This document shows positions 8,284 to 17,871 of a DNA stretch of 64,000 bases, piece by piece (the stretch's first letter is position 1; each line of letters begins with the position of its first letter). A program made the translations under genes and the position numbers. Below the pieces are notes generated by a model. That model did not search any database and had not been told where the DNA came from. It saw only the letters and a program-made list of their open reading frames with translations. This DNA is from UTCFX2 sp963788145 (GTDB lineage Bacteria; Chloroflexota; Anaerolineae; Anaerolineales; UBA4823): positions 62,001 to 126,000 of the forward strand of contig CAWBFQ010000014.1 in NCBI GenBank assembly GCA_963788145.1, written 5' to 3'.

Positions 8284-10323
8284 ATGCGAATCCGCCTGCG
8301 TGGATTATTTTTACTATTGTTCTTCTTCAGCACGCTGGGAAGATCAGCGCTTGCCCAGGATGGGTTAAGTGCTTATTTAACCGCGCCGGACACCAGCGCT
8401 TTCCCAAAAGTTGCGGCTTACCTGGATGTCAAGGATGCTCAGAGGCAATTTATCCACCATCTCCAGCCCGATCAAGTGTCGGTCCTCGAATCAGGAAACA
8501 CTCTGCCGATCGAAGAGATTGAAGAACTTCACCCTGGTGTGCAATTCGTGGTGGCAATCAATCCAGGTCCAGCCTTTGCAATCCGAAACTTCCAGGCAGT
8601 TTCTCGCTATGATCTGGTAAAAGAAGCGCTTAGAAACTGGGCTCAAAGTCGTCTGGGAACCACTACGGATGACTGGAGCCTGGCGATCAACGATGGATCA
8701 TCCATCAGCCACGTCGCTGATCCGGCCCGATTCATCGATGGGTTAGATGCCGATAATGTCGATGCTCGCGCAGCTTCACCGTCAATTGACGTTCTCGCCC
8801 AGGCAGTGGCGCTGGCATCCGATCCCACCCCTCGTCCGGGCATGGGCAAAGCCATCCTTTTTATTACGTCATCGGTCGATGGGGATATCGAGCAAGCTGT
8901 TAAAACCATCTCCGACCAGGCTCGCCAGCAGAATATCACTCTCTTTGTCTGGATGGTCGCTTCGAGCGGCGCGCTGGTCACCAAGTCTGCCCAACAAATG
9001 ACAACGCTGGCAAGCGAAACAGGCGGGCAGGTCTTTAATTTTAGTGGTGAAGAGATCCTGCCAAGCCCCGAAGAGTATCTAAACCCACTGCGAAATATAT
9101 ATCGCATCACTTATCAATCGAAAGCCAATTTAAGTGGAGAACACGAGTTTTTGGTCCAGATCCAGACCGGGGAAGAGCAGGTGATCTCCAACACCCTCTC
9201 TTTCTTAGCAGATGTGCAACCACCCGAACCGGCTTTTATTGCGCCTGTGATGTTGATAGAACGGCTGCTGATCGACATCCCGCCAGACAGGGACGAGGCG
9301 GAGATAGCTGATGGCAAAAATGTGGCTGATTTCCTTTTTCCAAAAGAAGTAGCCCTACAAGTGATCTTTGATTTTCCAGATGGCCGTAAACGGGATATCC
9401 AATACAGCGCATTGCTCGTAGATGGCGTGGTCGTCACAGAGAATACAGCGCCTCCTTTTGATCGGTTCACCTGGAAAGTAGATGATTACCTCACAGATGG
9501 AGTCCATCAGATCCAGGTTCAAGCCACCGATGTGCTGGGATTGACTGGTGAGAGCATCGAAGTTCCGGTCCAGGTCACGGTGGAGCGCCTGCAATCAGAC
9601 CCCTGGTTTGTGATGCGCAGGAATATCCCTTTGTTCTCTGTGATCCTGGTTGTGGTGATCGGGGCGCTCTTGTTCCTGGCGCTGGTTTTAGGCGGGCGTG
9701 TGCGACCGGGCGCCCAGCGAGCAGCCAGCCGACGACTGAAAATCAATCGCGCCACAAACCCCATCTCAGCAGCCAGCGAAACCAACACCCGCAGCCTGAC
9801 CGGTTGGGTAAGCCGCCTGCAACATCCTCAGATATCCCATTTCCGCAATCATCCGGTTCCTCCGACCGCGCTGGCGTACCTTCAGCATGTGAACGATAGC
9901 GACAGCGCTATGGATAGTCCCCCAATCCCAATCACAGCCAATGAAGTCTCAATTGGAAGTAACCCGGATCAAGCTACTTTAGTATTGGAAGATACCAGTA
10001 TCGAGGGTTTGCATGCACGCCTTATCCATGAAGCAGACGGCAGGTTTCGGTTGGTAGATCAAGGCTCCATCGCAGGCACATGGGTTAATTTCGGTCCCCT
10101 TCCAGCAGATGGAATAACGTTACAGCATGGAGATACCATCCATTTTGGGCGAATGGGATTCCGTTTTACCTTCCAAACACCTGCCCCAACGCTAAAACCA
10201 AATGTTGTAGATGATGAAAAAACTCCCAATGAAATGAAATCTCTCAACGATTCTGGTAATCCACTGGAAACGGGTTTAGAATCAATCCAAATAGAACAGC
10301 AACCGAAGGAACCAACCCCATGA
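8284..10323 (+). CDS. Secreted/membrane VWA-domain protein with cytoplasmic FHA domain
   Basis: 679 residues. A signal peptide (LRGLFLLLFFFSTLG...ALAQ) is followed by an extracytoplasmic von Willebrand A-like region to ~residue 270 (VQFVVAINPGP, GKAILFITSSVDGD, LFVWMVASSGA). Next are Ig-like beta segments (PPEPAFIAPV..., PPFDRFTWKVDDY), one TM helix (FSVILVVVIGALLFLALVLG, ~450-470), and a C-terminal FHA domain (~545-640: VSIGSNP, DTSIEGLHARL, DQGSIAGTWVNFG, GDTIHFGRMGFRF). The FHA domain should bind phosphothreonine proteins. Its 3' end overlaps the PP2C phosphatase gene by 4 bases (ATGA), so both probably act in one Ser/Thr phosphorylation circuit. No kinase gene is in the window. Confidence 0.85.
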   Translation: MRIRLRGLFLLLFFFSTLGRSALAQDGLSAYLTAPDTSAFPKVAAYLDVKDAQRQFIHHLQPDQVSVLESGNTLPIEEIEELHPGVQFVVAINPGPAFAIRNFQAVSRYDLVKEALRNWAQSRLGTTTDDWSLAINDGSSISHVADPARFIDGLDADNVDARAASPSIDVLAQAVALASDPTPRPGMGKAILFITSSVDGDIEQAVKTISDQARQQNITLFVWMVASSGALVTKSAQQMTTLASETGGQVFNFSGEEILPSPEEYLNPLRNIYRITYQSKANLSGEHEFLVQIQTGEEQVISNTLSFLADVQPPEPAFIAPVMLIERLLIDIPPDRDEAEIADGKNVADFLFPKEVALQVIFDFPDGRKRDIQYSALLVDGVVVTENTAPPFDRFTWKVDDYLTDGVHQIQVQATDVLGLTGESIEVPVQVTVERLQSDPWFVMRRNIPLFSVILVVVIGALLFLALVLGGRVRPGAQRAASRRLKINRATNPISAASETNTRSLTGWVSRLQHPQISHFRNHPVPPTALAYLQHVNDSDSAMDSPPIPITANEVSIGSNPDQATLVLEDTSIEGLHARLIHEADGRFRLVDQGSIAGTWVNFGPLPADGITLQHGDTIHFGRMGFRFTFQTPAPTLKPNVVDDEKTPNEMKSLNDSGNPLETGLESIQIEQQPKEPTP

Positions 10324-11489
10324 TTCCAGCCGAAAGGGCGCACCTCAAAGCCAGTGCAATTTCAAACCCGGGTATGAGCGGGAAAAATAATGAAGACCGC
10401 TATGCAGTTGCCGCCTTCAGTACAGAAGGGGAACGCCCGGTACCGGTCTTATTTGCGATTGTCTCAGATGGTATTGGGGGGCATAAGGCAGGAGAAGTGG
10501 CTGCCGAAATGGTAGTTGAGACGGTCAGCCGGGCAGTTGCTCAAAGCAACGCAAGCAACCCGGTCCAGACCTTGCGTGAATCAATCATGCGATCCAGCCA
10601 GGAAATTCTGGTTCAAGCTGAGAGTAACCCAGAAAAGAAAGGAATGGGGGCAACTTGCGCATGCGCTTTGATCGTCGGCGATCGGTTATATATCGCCTAT
10701 GTCGGCGATTCGCGCATCTATCTCATCCGGAATAGCAATATTCAACAACTTTCGATCGACCATACATGGGTTCAAGAAGCAGTAGATGCTGGTGTGCTCG
10801 AACCAGAGCAGATCAAAGACCATCCAAACGCGCATGTCATTCGACGCTACCTTGGCTCTAAACACCCCGTAGAGCCAGACACACGATTACGATTAGTGGC
10901 TAAGGAAGAAAATAACCGCTCAGAAAGCGACCAGGGATTGCACCTGCGGCCTAATGATCATGTTCTGCTCTGCAGTGATGGTTTAACAGATCTGGTCCAG
11001 GATCATGAAATTCTGGCAATCATTGGAGCTAATGCCCCAGAGCAGGCAGTCAAAACACTGGTTGAACTGGCAAATCAACGCGGCGGACACGACAATATCA
11101 CCATCGTCGATCTGCGTGTTCCAGAATTGTTGCCAGACGCCACTCAACCCGTCTCGCTCGTCGCCTCGTTCGATAAAAAAAAGCGCCCCAGCTGGCTTGT
11201 TCTGCTGCTCGGGCTGATGATATTAACAATCCTGCTTCTGGCAGTGGGTGGGGCTTATCTTCTCTTTTGGCGCCAGAGTGGTAACCCTCCGACAGTCACT
11301 GCCTCGATTCAGCCTGACAGCACACAACCAGCCATCAGTCCTTCGCTGGAAGTCACGAGCGCGGGAGAAACGCCCACATCTGAAATGATATCCACTCCGC
11401 TCGAAACTCCTGGGGCTGGCTTGCGACCCGAACTGGGCACACCTAGACCTACACTAACCCCCTGGTCAACCAATACCATCTCGCCATGA
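10320..11489 (+). CDS. PP2C-family Ser/Thr protein phosphatase with C-terminal TM helix
   Basis: 389 residues. The PP2C/PPM catalytic domain (~1-255) carries its metal-binding motifs: GMSGKNNEDRYAV, AIVSDGIGGHKAGEVAAEM, AYVGDSRIYLI, LCSDGLTDLV and GGHDNITIV. One TM helix (WLVLLLGLMILTILLLAVGG, ~287-310) is followed by a low-complexity Ser/Thr/Pro tail that would lie outside. Catalytic aspartates are intact, unlike the convergent neighbour. The start overlaps the FHA gene stop. The expected role is dephosphorylation of Ser/Thr kinase substrates, possibly ligands of the FHA domain. Confidence 0.9.
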   Translation: MIPAERAHLKASAISNPGMSGKNNEDRYAVAAFSTEGERPVPVLFAIVSDGIGGHKAGEVAAEMVVETVSRAVAQSNASNPVQTLRESIMRSSQEILVQAESNPEKKGMGATCACALIVGDRLYIAYVGDSRIYLIRNSNIQQLSIDHTWVQEAVDAGVLEPEQIKDHPNAHVIRRYLGSKHPVEPDTRLRLVAKEENNRSESDQGLHLRPNDHVLLCSDGLTDLVQDHEILAIIGANAPEQAVKTLVELANQRGGHDNITIVDLRVPELLPDATQPVSLVASFDKKKRPSWLVLLLGLMILTILLLAVGGAYLLFWRQSGNPPTVTASIQPDSTQPAISPSLEVTSAGETPTSEMISTPLETPGAGLRPELGTPRPTLTPWSTNTISP

Positions 11490-11492
11490 ACT

Positions 11493-13844
11493 TTAGGGCA
11501 TGGCTGCGTAGAAGACCTGATTGCCTAATGCCAGGTAGAGATATCGGAGGGTGTGGTTGACCGCAAAAGCAGATGCGTTGCGAGCTGGCAGGGGCTGTTC
11601 GGGTAAATATTGCTTCTGGAACGAAAGATTGCGCAAACTGAAGTGGTAAAAAGCATGGCTGCCGGGTTCCAGGAGGTACAGTGAGGGATCAGGGGGTGGA
11701 ATAGAAAGGACCTGCAGAAAGGCTGCAGACGGCATCAATGGCAGGTTTTCTCGGCCCGGTCGGCGATCCATATAGGGTTGAATCGAACAGTGGGTGGGGG
11801 CAACCGTCAAGGTTTTGCGCCCACAAATCAACATTGTGCCATCTGCCTGCAATAAATATAAATCATCCCGATCAACCAACATATCGATCACATCCTGCAT
11901 GGGCGGCTTCTCGTCTTCGAAAAACATGGTTGGCTTCTCAGCAAAATTATCCCGCCAATAGAACCAGACGCCATTCGATGACAGATCAAGAACATAGAAA
12001 CTTCCCTGGTCTAGAGCAGACTGGCTGATATTCCCCCACGACTCGCCTTCTGCTGGCTTTGCCAGACGGACAGCGATTGGCGGTTCATTCGGCTTGCAGT
12101 AGAGCACATTCCCAGCCGAATCGATCCCCAGCAATGTTGCAGCAGGGTCATACCCCACTGGCCATGCCACAATGTCAATGATCGAATTTACAGCGACCTC
12201 GCCATATTTTCCGGGAGCACATTGGAAAGTGTAATCAAGATCATAACCCTGGTCTGTCAGAGATGCGCGCATGACACTGCCGCTGGTTTGATCTAACAGG
12301 TACAAATCATCTGCAGCCGCAGCCATACGGATGATATTGCTTGTCACCGGGAGACCTTTTATGATCGCAGATTCATACTTGACCCGTTGAACAAAATCCA
12401 GTTCATCCAGAGCGCTGCGCACCTCAGCCTGCATGGTTTGGATCTCCGAGAGCGAATCGGGCGTTATTGCGAAGGTTTCCGCTTTCGAAAGCAGTGAAAG
12501 CGCTGCGCCGAGATCGGCCCGCTTGGAGGCCAGATCGGTGTGCTCCATCGCTTGCATTGCCACCTGCTTAGCCTGCGTGGAGAACAGTTCGTATTGGGCA
12601 ACACGTCCAAGACGGAAATATACCGTGCTGGCCGCTGCAACCATTATCACCGGAACAGCAATTGCAATAAGCGCCATCACGCTGGAGGGAATATTTAGAA
12701 AGGCTTCATCCGGAAGCATCCGTCCCACAAACTCGCGCAATCCCAACAGTAGCCGACGCCATCCAGTCGAAAACGCGGCGCCAATTGAGGAAAAGAATTT
12801 TCCTGGCGATGCTAAACCCGGTTTGCGCGTCGAACTCAGCGGAGCGCTAGCCGGGACAGCCTTCCCAACTGGCACATTCGAGGAGTCTAATTCGATAACC
12901 GCCGACACCAACGTTTCATCCACCTCTTGAGCCGTCGTTACGGGATCACTGAGCAAATCCAAAACAGGCTCATTAGCAGCTTGTGAGGTTTGTTCCACCT
13001 GGACCGGCGAAGGGGAGATTTCTTCTTTGCTTGTGGCAATTACAGCCAACGCTGCAACCGGCAAAACAGGAGCATGACTTGGCTGACTGCGCTCGCTAGA
13101 TGGAGCAACTGGTAGACTTGCTCCGGGCCGGAGAGAAGCAATCTGGGCAATTGGCGGTTTTAACAGGAAGAATTTCCCTTTGCCCGGCTTGGCTTGAATA
13201 GCTAATGCGTTGATATCCGCAGAGATATGCTGAAAAAGCCGCCTGCGCAGGCTTTCAGGCCCTTGACCGTGTACCCCAGTGAGGATAGTCGGACTCCAGT
13301 CCGGATAGGGCAGAGCTGCCAGCAGCAGGGTATCGTTTGGCTTGATGATCCCTTGTGAAAAACTTACCGCAGCGGTGCGGGTGAGGCCCAAACCGTTTCC
13401 AGAGTTCTCCGGATCATAAAAATGACTGACACCCTTCTCGGTGATCAAAAAGGATTGTAATGGGCCAGATTGACCAATATAGACCCGATCTTCGCGCAAC
13501 ACCACCTGCGCCAGGCAGCCAATCCCCTGGCGGTTTGCCCCCAACTGGCGGTTGCGATCCAACATCAGCCGGTTTAATTCATCTGCAGTCCGGCGTAACG
13601 CAGCGGTTACAGAACCAGAGCCCTGGTAATACAGTTTTGCCAGATCTGCCAATACTTTATCGCGTTGGTCCATCGGGAGAGGTGCGTTCCCTTCAAAGAC
13701 CAGATACAGCACCAACCGGTCCTGGCTGCGGTTGCGCGCCGAGCGCCGCAATGGCTCTGTGTAATACAAACCCAGCAAATCCAGGTAATCACTCCCGGAG
13801 TAGCGAGCAACGGGCAGAAGATTTAGATCAAGAGAGGCTGTCAT
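11493..13844 (-). CDS. PP2C-like pseudophosphatase with TM helix and extracytoplasmic propeller-like region
   Basis: 783 residues, convergent with the PP2C gene three bases away. The N-terminal ~240 residues align in outline with a PP2C fold (RSQDRLVLYLVFEGN, LAQVVLREDRVYIGQSGPLQSFLI, PNDTLLLAALPYPDW). The metal-binding aspartates are missing: GDS is replaced by GQS and there is no DGxGG. A linker rich in Ala/Pro/Ser leads to a TM helix (ALIAIAVPVIMVAAASTVYF, ~390-410), a short coiled coil, and ~350 residues with repeated beta-strand units such as DDLYLLDQTSGSVMRA and DDLYLLQADGTMLI, suggesting a beta-propeller. Likely a non-catalytic regulator or sensor; function not known. Confidence 0.7.
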   Translation of the reverse strand: MTASLDLNLLPVARYSGSDYLDLLGLYYTEPLRRSARNRSQDRLVLYLVFEGNAPLPMDQRDKVLADLAKLYYQGSGSVTAALRRTADELNRLMLDRNRQLGANRQGIGCLAQVVLREDRVYIGQSGPLQSFLITEKGVSHFYDPENSGNGLGLTRTAAVSFSQGIIKPNDTLLLAALPYPDWSPTILTGVHGQGPESLRRRLFQHISADINALAIQAKPGKGKFFLLKPPIAQIASLRPGASLPVAPSSERSQPSHAPVLPVAALAVIATSKEEISPSPVQVEQTSQAANEPVLDLLSDPVTTAQEVDETLVSAVIELDSSNVPVGKAVPASAPLSSTRKPGLASPGKFFSSIGAAFSTGWRRLLLGLREFVGRMLPDEAFLNIPSSVMALIAIAVPVIMVAAASTVYFRLGRVAQYELFSTQAKQVAMQAMEHTDLASKRADLGAALSLLSKAETFAITPDSLSEIQTMQAEVRSALDELDFVQRVKYESAIIKGLPVTSNIIRMAAAADDLYLLDQTSGSVMRASLTDQGYDLDYTFQCAPGKYGEVAVNSIIDIVAWPVGYDPAATLLGIDSAGNVLYCKPNEPPIAVRLAKPAEGESWGNISQSALDQGSFYVLDLSSNGVWFYWRDNFAEKPTMFFEDEKPPMQDVIDMLVDRDDLYLLQADGTMLICGRKTLTVAPTHCSIQPYMDRRPGRENLPLMPSAAFLQVLSIPPPDPSLYLLEPGSHAFYHFSLRNLSFQKQYLPEQPLPARNASAFAVNHTLRYLYLALGNQVFYAAMP

Positions 13845-13896
13845 ACAAGAGTTCCCAACGCCTGGTTTTTGTGAATGCCAAGACTATTTCGGCCAT

Positions 13897-13902
13897 TATA
13901 CT
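13897..13902 (+). promoter_or_regulatory. -10 box TATACT six bases before ATG 13909
   Basis: TATACT lies in the divergent gap between the pseudophosphatase and the acyltransferase. It ends six bases before ATG 13909, which again points to a leaderless start. Confidence 0.4.
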
Positions 13903-13908
13903 GGTAAA

Positions 13909-14991
13909 ATGCTGCTTAAAGGTAAAAAATCACTGATGACCATCCAAATTCAAGTAATCAAGGATTTCAAAGAAGCCGAAATAATCTCCGAACAGTGGAA
14001 TGAGCTGCTCACTTGTTGCAGTGCAAGTCACGTGCCGTTCTTACGTTATGAATACATCAGCACCTGGTGGAAAACTCTGGGTGGCGGGGAATGGTCGCAA
14101 GGTGAGCTTTTCATCGTCCTCGCCTACCGTCAGGATGGCGATGGAAGTGATCCTTCCGAATTAGTCGGGATCGCCCCACTCTTCTTCAGCCATAACCGGG
14201 AAAACGAACCTGCCTTGATGCTGATCGGCAGCATTGAGATTTCTGACTATCTAGATTTTATCGTCCGTAGCTCTGATCTAATGGAATTCACAGAAACACT
14301 TCTCGATTTTCTTTCAAAAACAAACGAACCAGCCTGGCAGGTGCTGGATCTTTACAACTTGCCAGACTCTTCTCCAACTCTGGCAGCGCTCGAGGCGGCG
14401 GCTAATAAACTCGGCTGGCGCTGCAGTCAAACCCAACTCCAACCATGCCCCTATATCCCCTTGCCCGAGACCTGGGAAGAATATCTGCAGAAGATTGATA
14501 AAAAGCAGCGCCACGAAATCCGGCGAAAAATGCGGCGGGCAGAGGAATATGAAACACCCGTACGCTGGTATATCGTCGATGACGAAAACAGCCTGGACCA
14601 GGAAATGGATGATTTTTTAGGGTTGATGGCCCAAGACCCAGAAAAAGCTCGTTTCCTGACAGATGTCATGCGCACGCAAATGAAATCTGCCGTACATACA
14701 GCCTTTCGAGCCGGCTGGTTACAACTGGCATTCCTGCTGGTGGGAGACCGAAAAGCAGCCGGATACCTCAATTTTGACTTCGCGGGACATATCTGGGTCT
14801 ATAACTCTGGGCTAAATTTCGAATTTCGAGAACTCTCAGCCGGCTGGGTTTTGCTCGGGCATTTATTGCAATGGGCAATCGAAAACAAGCGCATTTGTTA
14901 TGATTTCATGCGCGGTTCTGAAGATTATAAATATCGATTTGGCGGGATCAACCGGTATGTTATCCGGGCGCGCCTGAAAAAAGGTCAATAA
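13909..14991 (+). CDS. GNAT-fold acyltransferase, CelD/BcsL-like
   Basis: 360 residues. It has the two-GNAT-domain architecture of the Acetyltransf_6/CelD group: N-terminal FLRYEYISTWWKTLGGGEW, then RHEIRRKMRRAEE, and C-terminal FDFAGHIWVYNSGL and YDFMRGSEDYKYRFGG. Proteins of this group acylate polysaccharides or lipid-linked sugars, or form peptide bonds from aminoacyl-tRNA; the substrate here is unknown. ATG 13909 is chosen because a -10 box ends six bases before it; ATG 13936 (MTIQIQ) is an alternative. The 3' end overlaps the convergent amrS by 7 bases. Confidence 0.75.
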   Translation: MLLKGKKSLMTIQIQVIKDFKEAEIISEQWNELLTCCSASHVPFLRYEYISTWWKTLGGGEWSQGELFIVLAYRQDGDGSDPSELVGIAPLFFSHNRENEPALMLIGSIEISDYLDFIVRSSDLMEFTETLLDFLSKTNEPAWQVLDLYNLPDSSPTLAALEAAANKLGWRCSQTQLQPCPYIPLPETWEEYLQKIDKKQRHEIRRKMRRAEEYETPVRWYIVDDENSLDQEMDDFLGLMAQDPEKARFLTDVMRTQMKSAVHTAFRAGWLQLAFLLVGDRKAAGYLNFDFAGHIWVYNSGLNFEFRELSAGWVLLGHLLQWAIENKRICYDFMRGSEDYKYRFGGINRYVIRARLKKGQ

Positions 14992-16115
14992 ACAGAGCGC
15001 GGCATCCCATGACCGTTCAGCCGAACCAACTCGGGGTGATCGGTCCATACTCCGGGGATACACGTCCCGCATTTCGGACAGGTCCCCTCAGCAGTAATGC
15101 TGTAATCTTGGATGACATAACTAAAGCGCTTGATCAGGGTGGCGTGACACTGCGGGCAATACGTACTCTCATATTCTCCCACTCGACCAGGGATATTTCC
15201 GGCAAAGACAAAATTTAAACCGGCTTCCTGGCCGATCTCAGCAGCCCGCAACAGGGTCCGGATGGATGTAGGCTCCGGATCGGTCATTTTATAATTGGGG
15301 TGAAAAGCAGTGACATGCCAGGGAATATCCCGAGAAACCGAGGCAATATAACGGGCAGCATCCATCAGTTCATCGGTGCTATCGTTGAAGCCCGGAACAA
15401 CAAGGGTGACGATTTCCACCCATAGGCCAAGATCATAAGCGCGCTGGATGCTGTCTAAAACCTGTTGCAACACACCGCCCAACTGGCGGTAGCGTCGCTC
15501 TTGCATCGTTTTCAAATCAATTTTATATGCCGTCAGGTAAGGGCGCAGATAATCGAGCGCTTCAGGGGTGGCGTTCCCATTAGAGATATAAACGCATTTC
15601 AAACCGGCCTGGACTGCCGGGCGAAAGATGCTTACAGCCCATTCCGAAGTGATCAGGGGTTCGTTATAAGAAGAAGCAATCACGCTCGCACCGCTGCGAA
15701 GAGCCAGATCAACGATCTGCTCCGGGGAAATGCGCCGCACCAACGAAACCGCCAGATCTGAGGATGGGTCGCGCAATGCCTGGGAAGTCAAATGATTCTG
15801 ACAGTATGCGCAGTGAAAATCGCACCCAAGCATCCCAAAGGTGAGCGCGTCCATTCCCGGCAACACATGGAAGAAAGGCTTTTTCTCGATTGGGTCAACC
15901 TGTAGCGCGGCGACATACCCCCAAGGTACAAAAAGCTCACCATCATGGTTGAATCGGACCTGGCAAATACCACGCCGATCTTCCCGAATCAAACAGCGAA
16001 GCCCGCAAGCAACACAGCGCACACTCCGCTCATCGCCTGGTTTCAGTCCAGATTGCCGTTCATACAAATCACCCCTGACAGTCAGAAAATCCAAGAAATC
16101 CGCTACGGTTGTCAT
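14985..16115 (-). CDS. amrS: AmmeMemoRadiSam-system radical SAM enzyme (PFL-activase-like)
   Basis: 376 residues. Radical SAM motif CDFHCAYC at ~residue 104; N-terminal zinc-like cysteines VRCVACGLRC and GICQVRFN; conserved SYNEPLITSEW and AFHPNYKMTDPEPT; and a C-terminal cysteine-rich region (YCPQCHATLIKR, CPKCGTCIPGVW). This pattern matches the radical SAM member of the AmmeMemoRadiSam set, related to pyruvate-formate-lyase activases. The partner MEMO and AMMECR1 genes are not in the window. GAAGGAGTG before ATG 16115 (minus strand) fixes the start against a longer open frame. Confidence 0.85.
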   Translation of the reverse strand: MTTVADFLDFLTVRGDLYERQSGLKPGDERSVRCVACGLRCLIREDRRGICQVRFNHDGELFVPWGYVAALQVDPIEKKPFFHVLPGMDALTFGMLGCDFHCAYCQNHLTSQALRDPSSDLAVSLVRRISPEQIVDLALRSGASVIASSYNEPLITSEWAVSIFRPAVQAGLKCVYISNGNATPEALDYLRPYLTAYKIDLKTMQERRYRQLGGVLQQVLDSIQRAYDLGLWVEIVTLVVPGFNDSTDELMDAARYIASVSRDIPWHVTAFHPNYKMTDPEPTSIRTLLRAAEIGQEAGLNFVFAGNIPGRVGEYESTYCPQCHATLIKRFSYVIQDYSITAEGTCPKCGTCIPGVWTDHPELVRLNGHGMPRSVY

Positions 16116-16177
16116 TTTACACACTCCTTCGGATATCCGATAGCTACTACAAACACCCCCACCTCCCTTTTCTCTAT

Positions 16178-16183
16178 TATAAT
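16178..16183 (+). promoter_or_regulatory. -10 box TATAAT seven bases before mobA ATG
   Basis: A consensus TATAAT ends at 16183 and ATG follows at 16191 with no ribosome site between, so the mobA transcript should be leaderless. Confidence 0.5.
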
Positions 16184-16190
16184 CAAAACC

Positions 16191-16805
16191 ATGCTGACTG
16201 TTGCAATCCAGGCTGGTGGACAATCTCGTCGGATGGGGCAAGACAAAGCTCTGCTGCCCTTCCTGGGTAAACCCCTGATCACCCGCATTTGGGAACGGCT
16301 AAAACCAATTGCTGACGAGATCATCGTCACGACCAACTGCCCGAAAGCCTATCAATTTCTTGGACTGCCGTTATTTCCCGATCTGATCCCAGGGCGCGGC
16401 GCCCTGGGCGGTCTGTTGACTGCTCTGACCTCAGCCAGCCAACCGCTGGTGATCGTTGTGGCTTGTGATATGCCATTTATCAGTTCGGCATTGCTCCTGG
16501 CTGAGCGCGACCTGCTGCTCCAAACCCAGGCAGATGCGGTGGTCCCCCATCTTGGGGTCGGTAGTGAGCCGTTTCATGCGGTTTACCGGCGCGCAGCTTG
16601 CTTGCCTGCTATTCAGTCCGCAATCGAATCGGACAAATGGCGCGCGGACGCCTGGTTCAGCCAGGCTAAAATCGTCTTGATGCGAGAAGAGCAAATTCGG
16701 CAGGTTGATCCTCAATACCTCAGCTTCTCGAATGTCAATACACCAGAGGAATTACAACAGGCAGAAAGATTGGCCCAAATGCTTGATCAGACTGGCAAAT
16801 CATAG
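16191..16805 (+). CDS. mobA: Molybdenum cofactor guanylyltransferase
   Basis: 204 residues. Transfers GMP from GTP to molybdopterin to form the MGD cofactor used by DMSO-reductase-family enzymes such as the one at the window start. Nucleotidyltransferase motifs: AIQAGGQSRRMGQDKALLPF, DLIPGRGALGGLLTAL and the metal-binding VVACDMPFIS, with SFSNVNTPEEL at the C-terminus. The frame is open further upstream, but ATG 16191 gives the canonical family start and sits directly behind a TATAAT box. Confidence 0.92.
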   Translation: MLTVAIQAGGQSRRMGQDKALLPFLGKPLITRIWERLKPIADEIIVTTNCPKAYQFLGLPLFPDLIPGRGALGGLLTALTSASQPLVIVVACDMPFISSALLLAERDLLLQTQADAVVPHLGVGSEPFHAVYRRAACLPAIQSAIESDKWRADAWFSQAKIVLMREEQIRQVDPQYLSFSNVNTPEELQQAERLAQMLDQTGKS

Positions 16806-16871
16806 CCAGGTAAAACGAATTTCCACCCACCCGTCGGAGCAGATCAAATAAACAAAACCACAGAGGCAAAT

Positions 16872-17803
16872 ATGCAAAGCACAGTGAAAAAACATATCGT
16901 AGTGGTCGGCAGTTTGAACATTGACCTGGTTGTAACCGCTCAACGCCATCCCGAAATTGGAGAGACAATCATAGGCAGCGAATTCCATACCTTCCCAGGC
17001 GGTAAGGGCGCCAACCAGTCTGTCGCCGCCGCCCGTCTGGGCGGGATTGTCCACCTGGTAGGCCGAGTGGGAGCCGATGCCTTTGGAGACATGCTGATCG
17101 AGTCGATCACGTCCAATGGCGTGGATGGGACGCATATCCTGCGTGACTCCAATTCCCCCACCGGTGTAGCGCTGATCACGGTTGGCGCAGGCGGGGATAA
17201 CTCAATTGTGGTTGTGCAAGGGGCAAATGGGCAGGTTACCCCGGAAGATGTTGAGCAAGCCAAGTCGGTCTTCGAAAACGCCTCCGTCTTGCTGCTGCAG
17301 TTAGAGGTGCCACTATCAGCGAGCGAAAAAGCAATTCAAATCGCTCGTAAATACGGTGCGCAAGTCGTGTTAAATCCAGCGCCCGCCCGTGAAATAGAGA
17401 GCAATTTTCTGATCGGGGTGGATTACCTGATCCCCAACCGTACCGAGCTGGCATTTCTAACCGGGATAGACTCGCTCAATACAGCAGTGGACATGTTGCA
17501 TGGTTTAGGAGTTAGAAAATCTGATCGTCACCCTGGGAGAAGAAGGGGCTATTCTGTCCAATGCCCAAAAGAGAGTGCGTCTCCCGGCGTTTCGGGTCCA
17601 GGCTGTGGATACCACAGCAGCCGGGGATGCCTTCGTGGGCCGCGTTTGCCATGGCATTGAATGATGGGCTCGAGCTGGAGCAAGCCGTGGTGTGGGGCAA
17701 TGCCGCCGGCGCACTGGCGGCTACCAAACCGGGCGCTCAGCCTTCATTACCAACTTGGGCAGAATTGGAAGCATTCCTGCGATCCCATTCGACAAAGCAT
17801 TAA
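16872..17803 (+). CDS. rbsK: Ribokinase (two frameshifts)
   Basis: PfkB-family sugar kinase, expected to phosphorylate D-ribose. N-terminal GSLNIDLVV, FPGGKGANQSVAAARLGG, GRVGADAFGD; C-terminal DTTAAGDAFVGAFAMAL and GNAAGALAATKPGAQPSLP. The protein is complete (309 residues) only if one base is skipped near 17514 (after LHGLGV, giving ENLIVTLGEEG) and one near 17641 (inside GDAFVGAFA). CAGAGG precedes ATG 16872. The absence of any other damage argues for inserted bases in the sequence rather than gene decay. Confidence 0.85.
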
Positions 17804-17871
17804 ATCAACATCCACCTGAAAGTACTCCAGGTAAACTCTCAACATAAATCGAATTTGAAAAGGAGACGGAT

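Noticed and set aside
12433..12930. 165-codon plus-strand frame inside the pseudophosphatase gene
   Set aside because: Mirror of the long minus-strand gene; low-complexity Ser/Ala-rich text with no domain.
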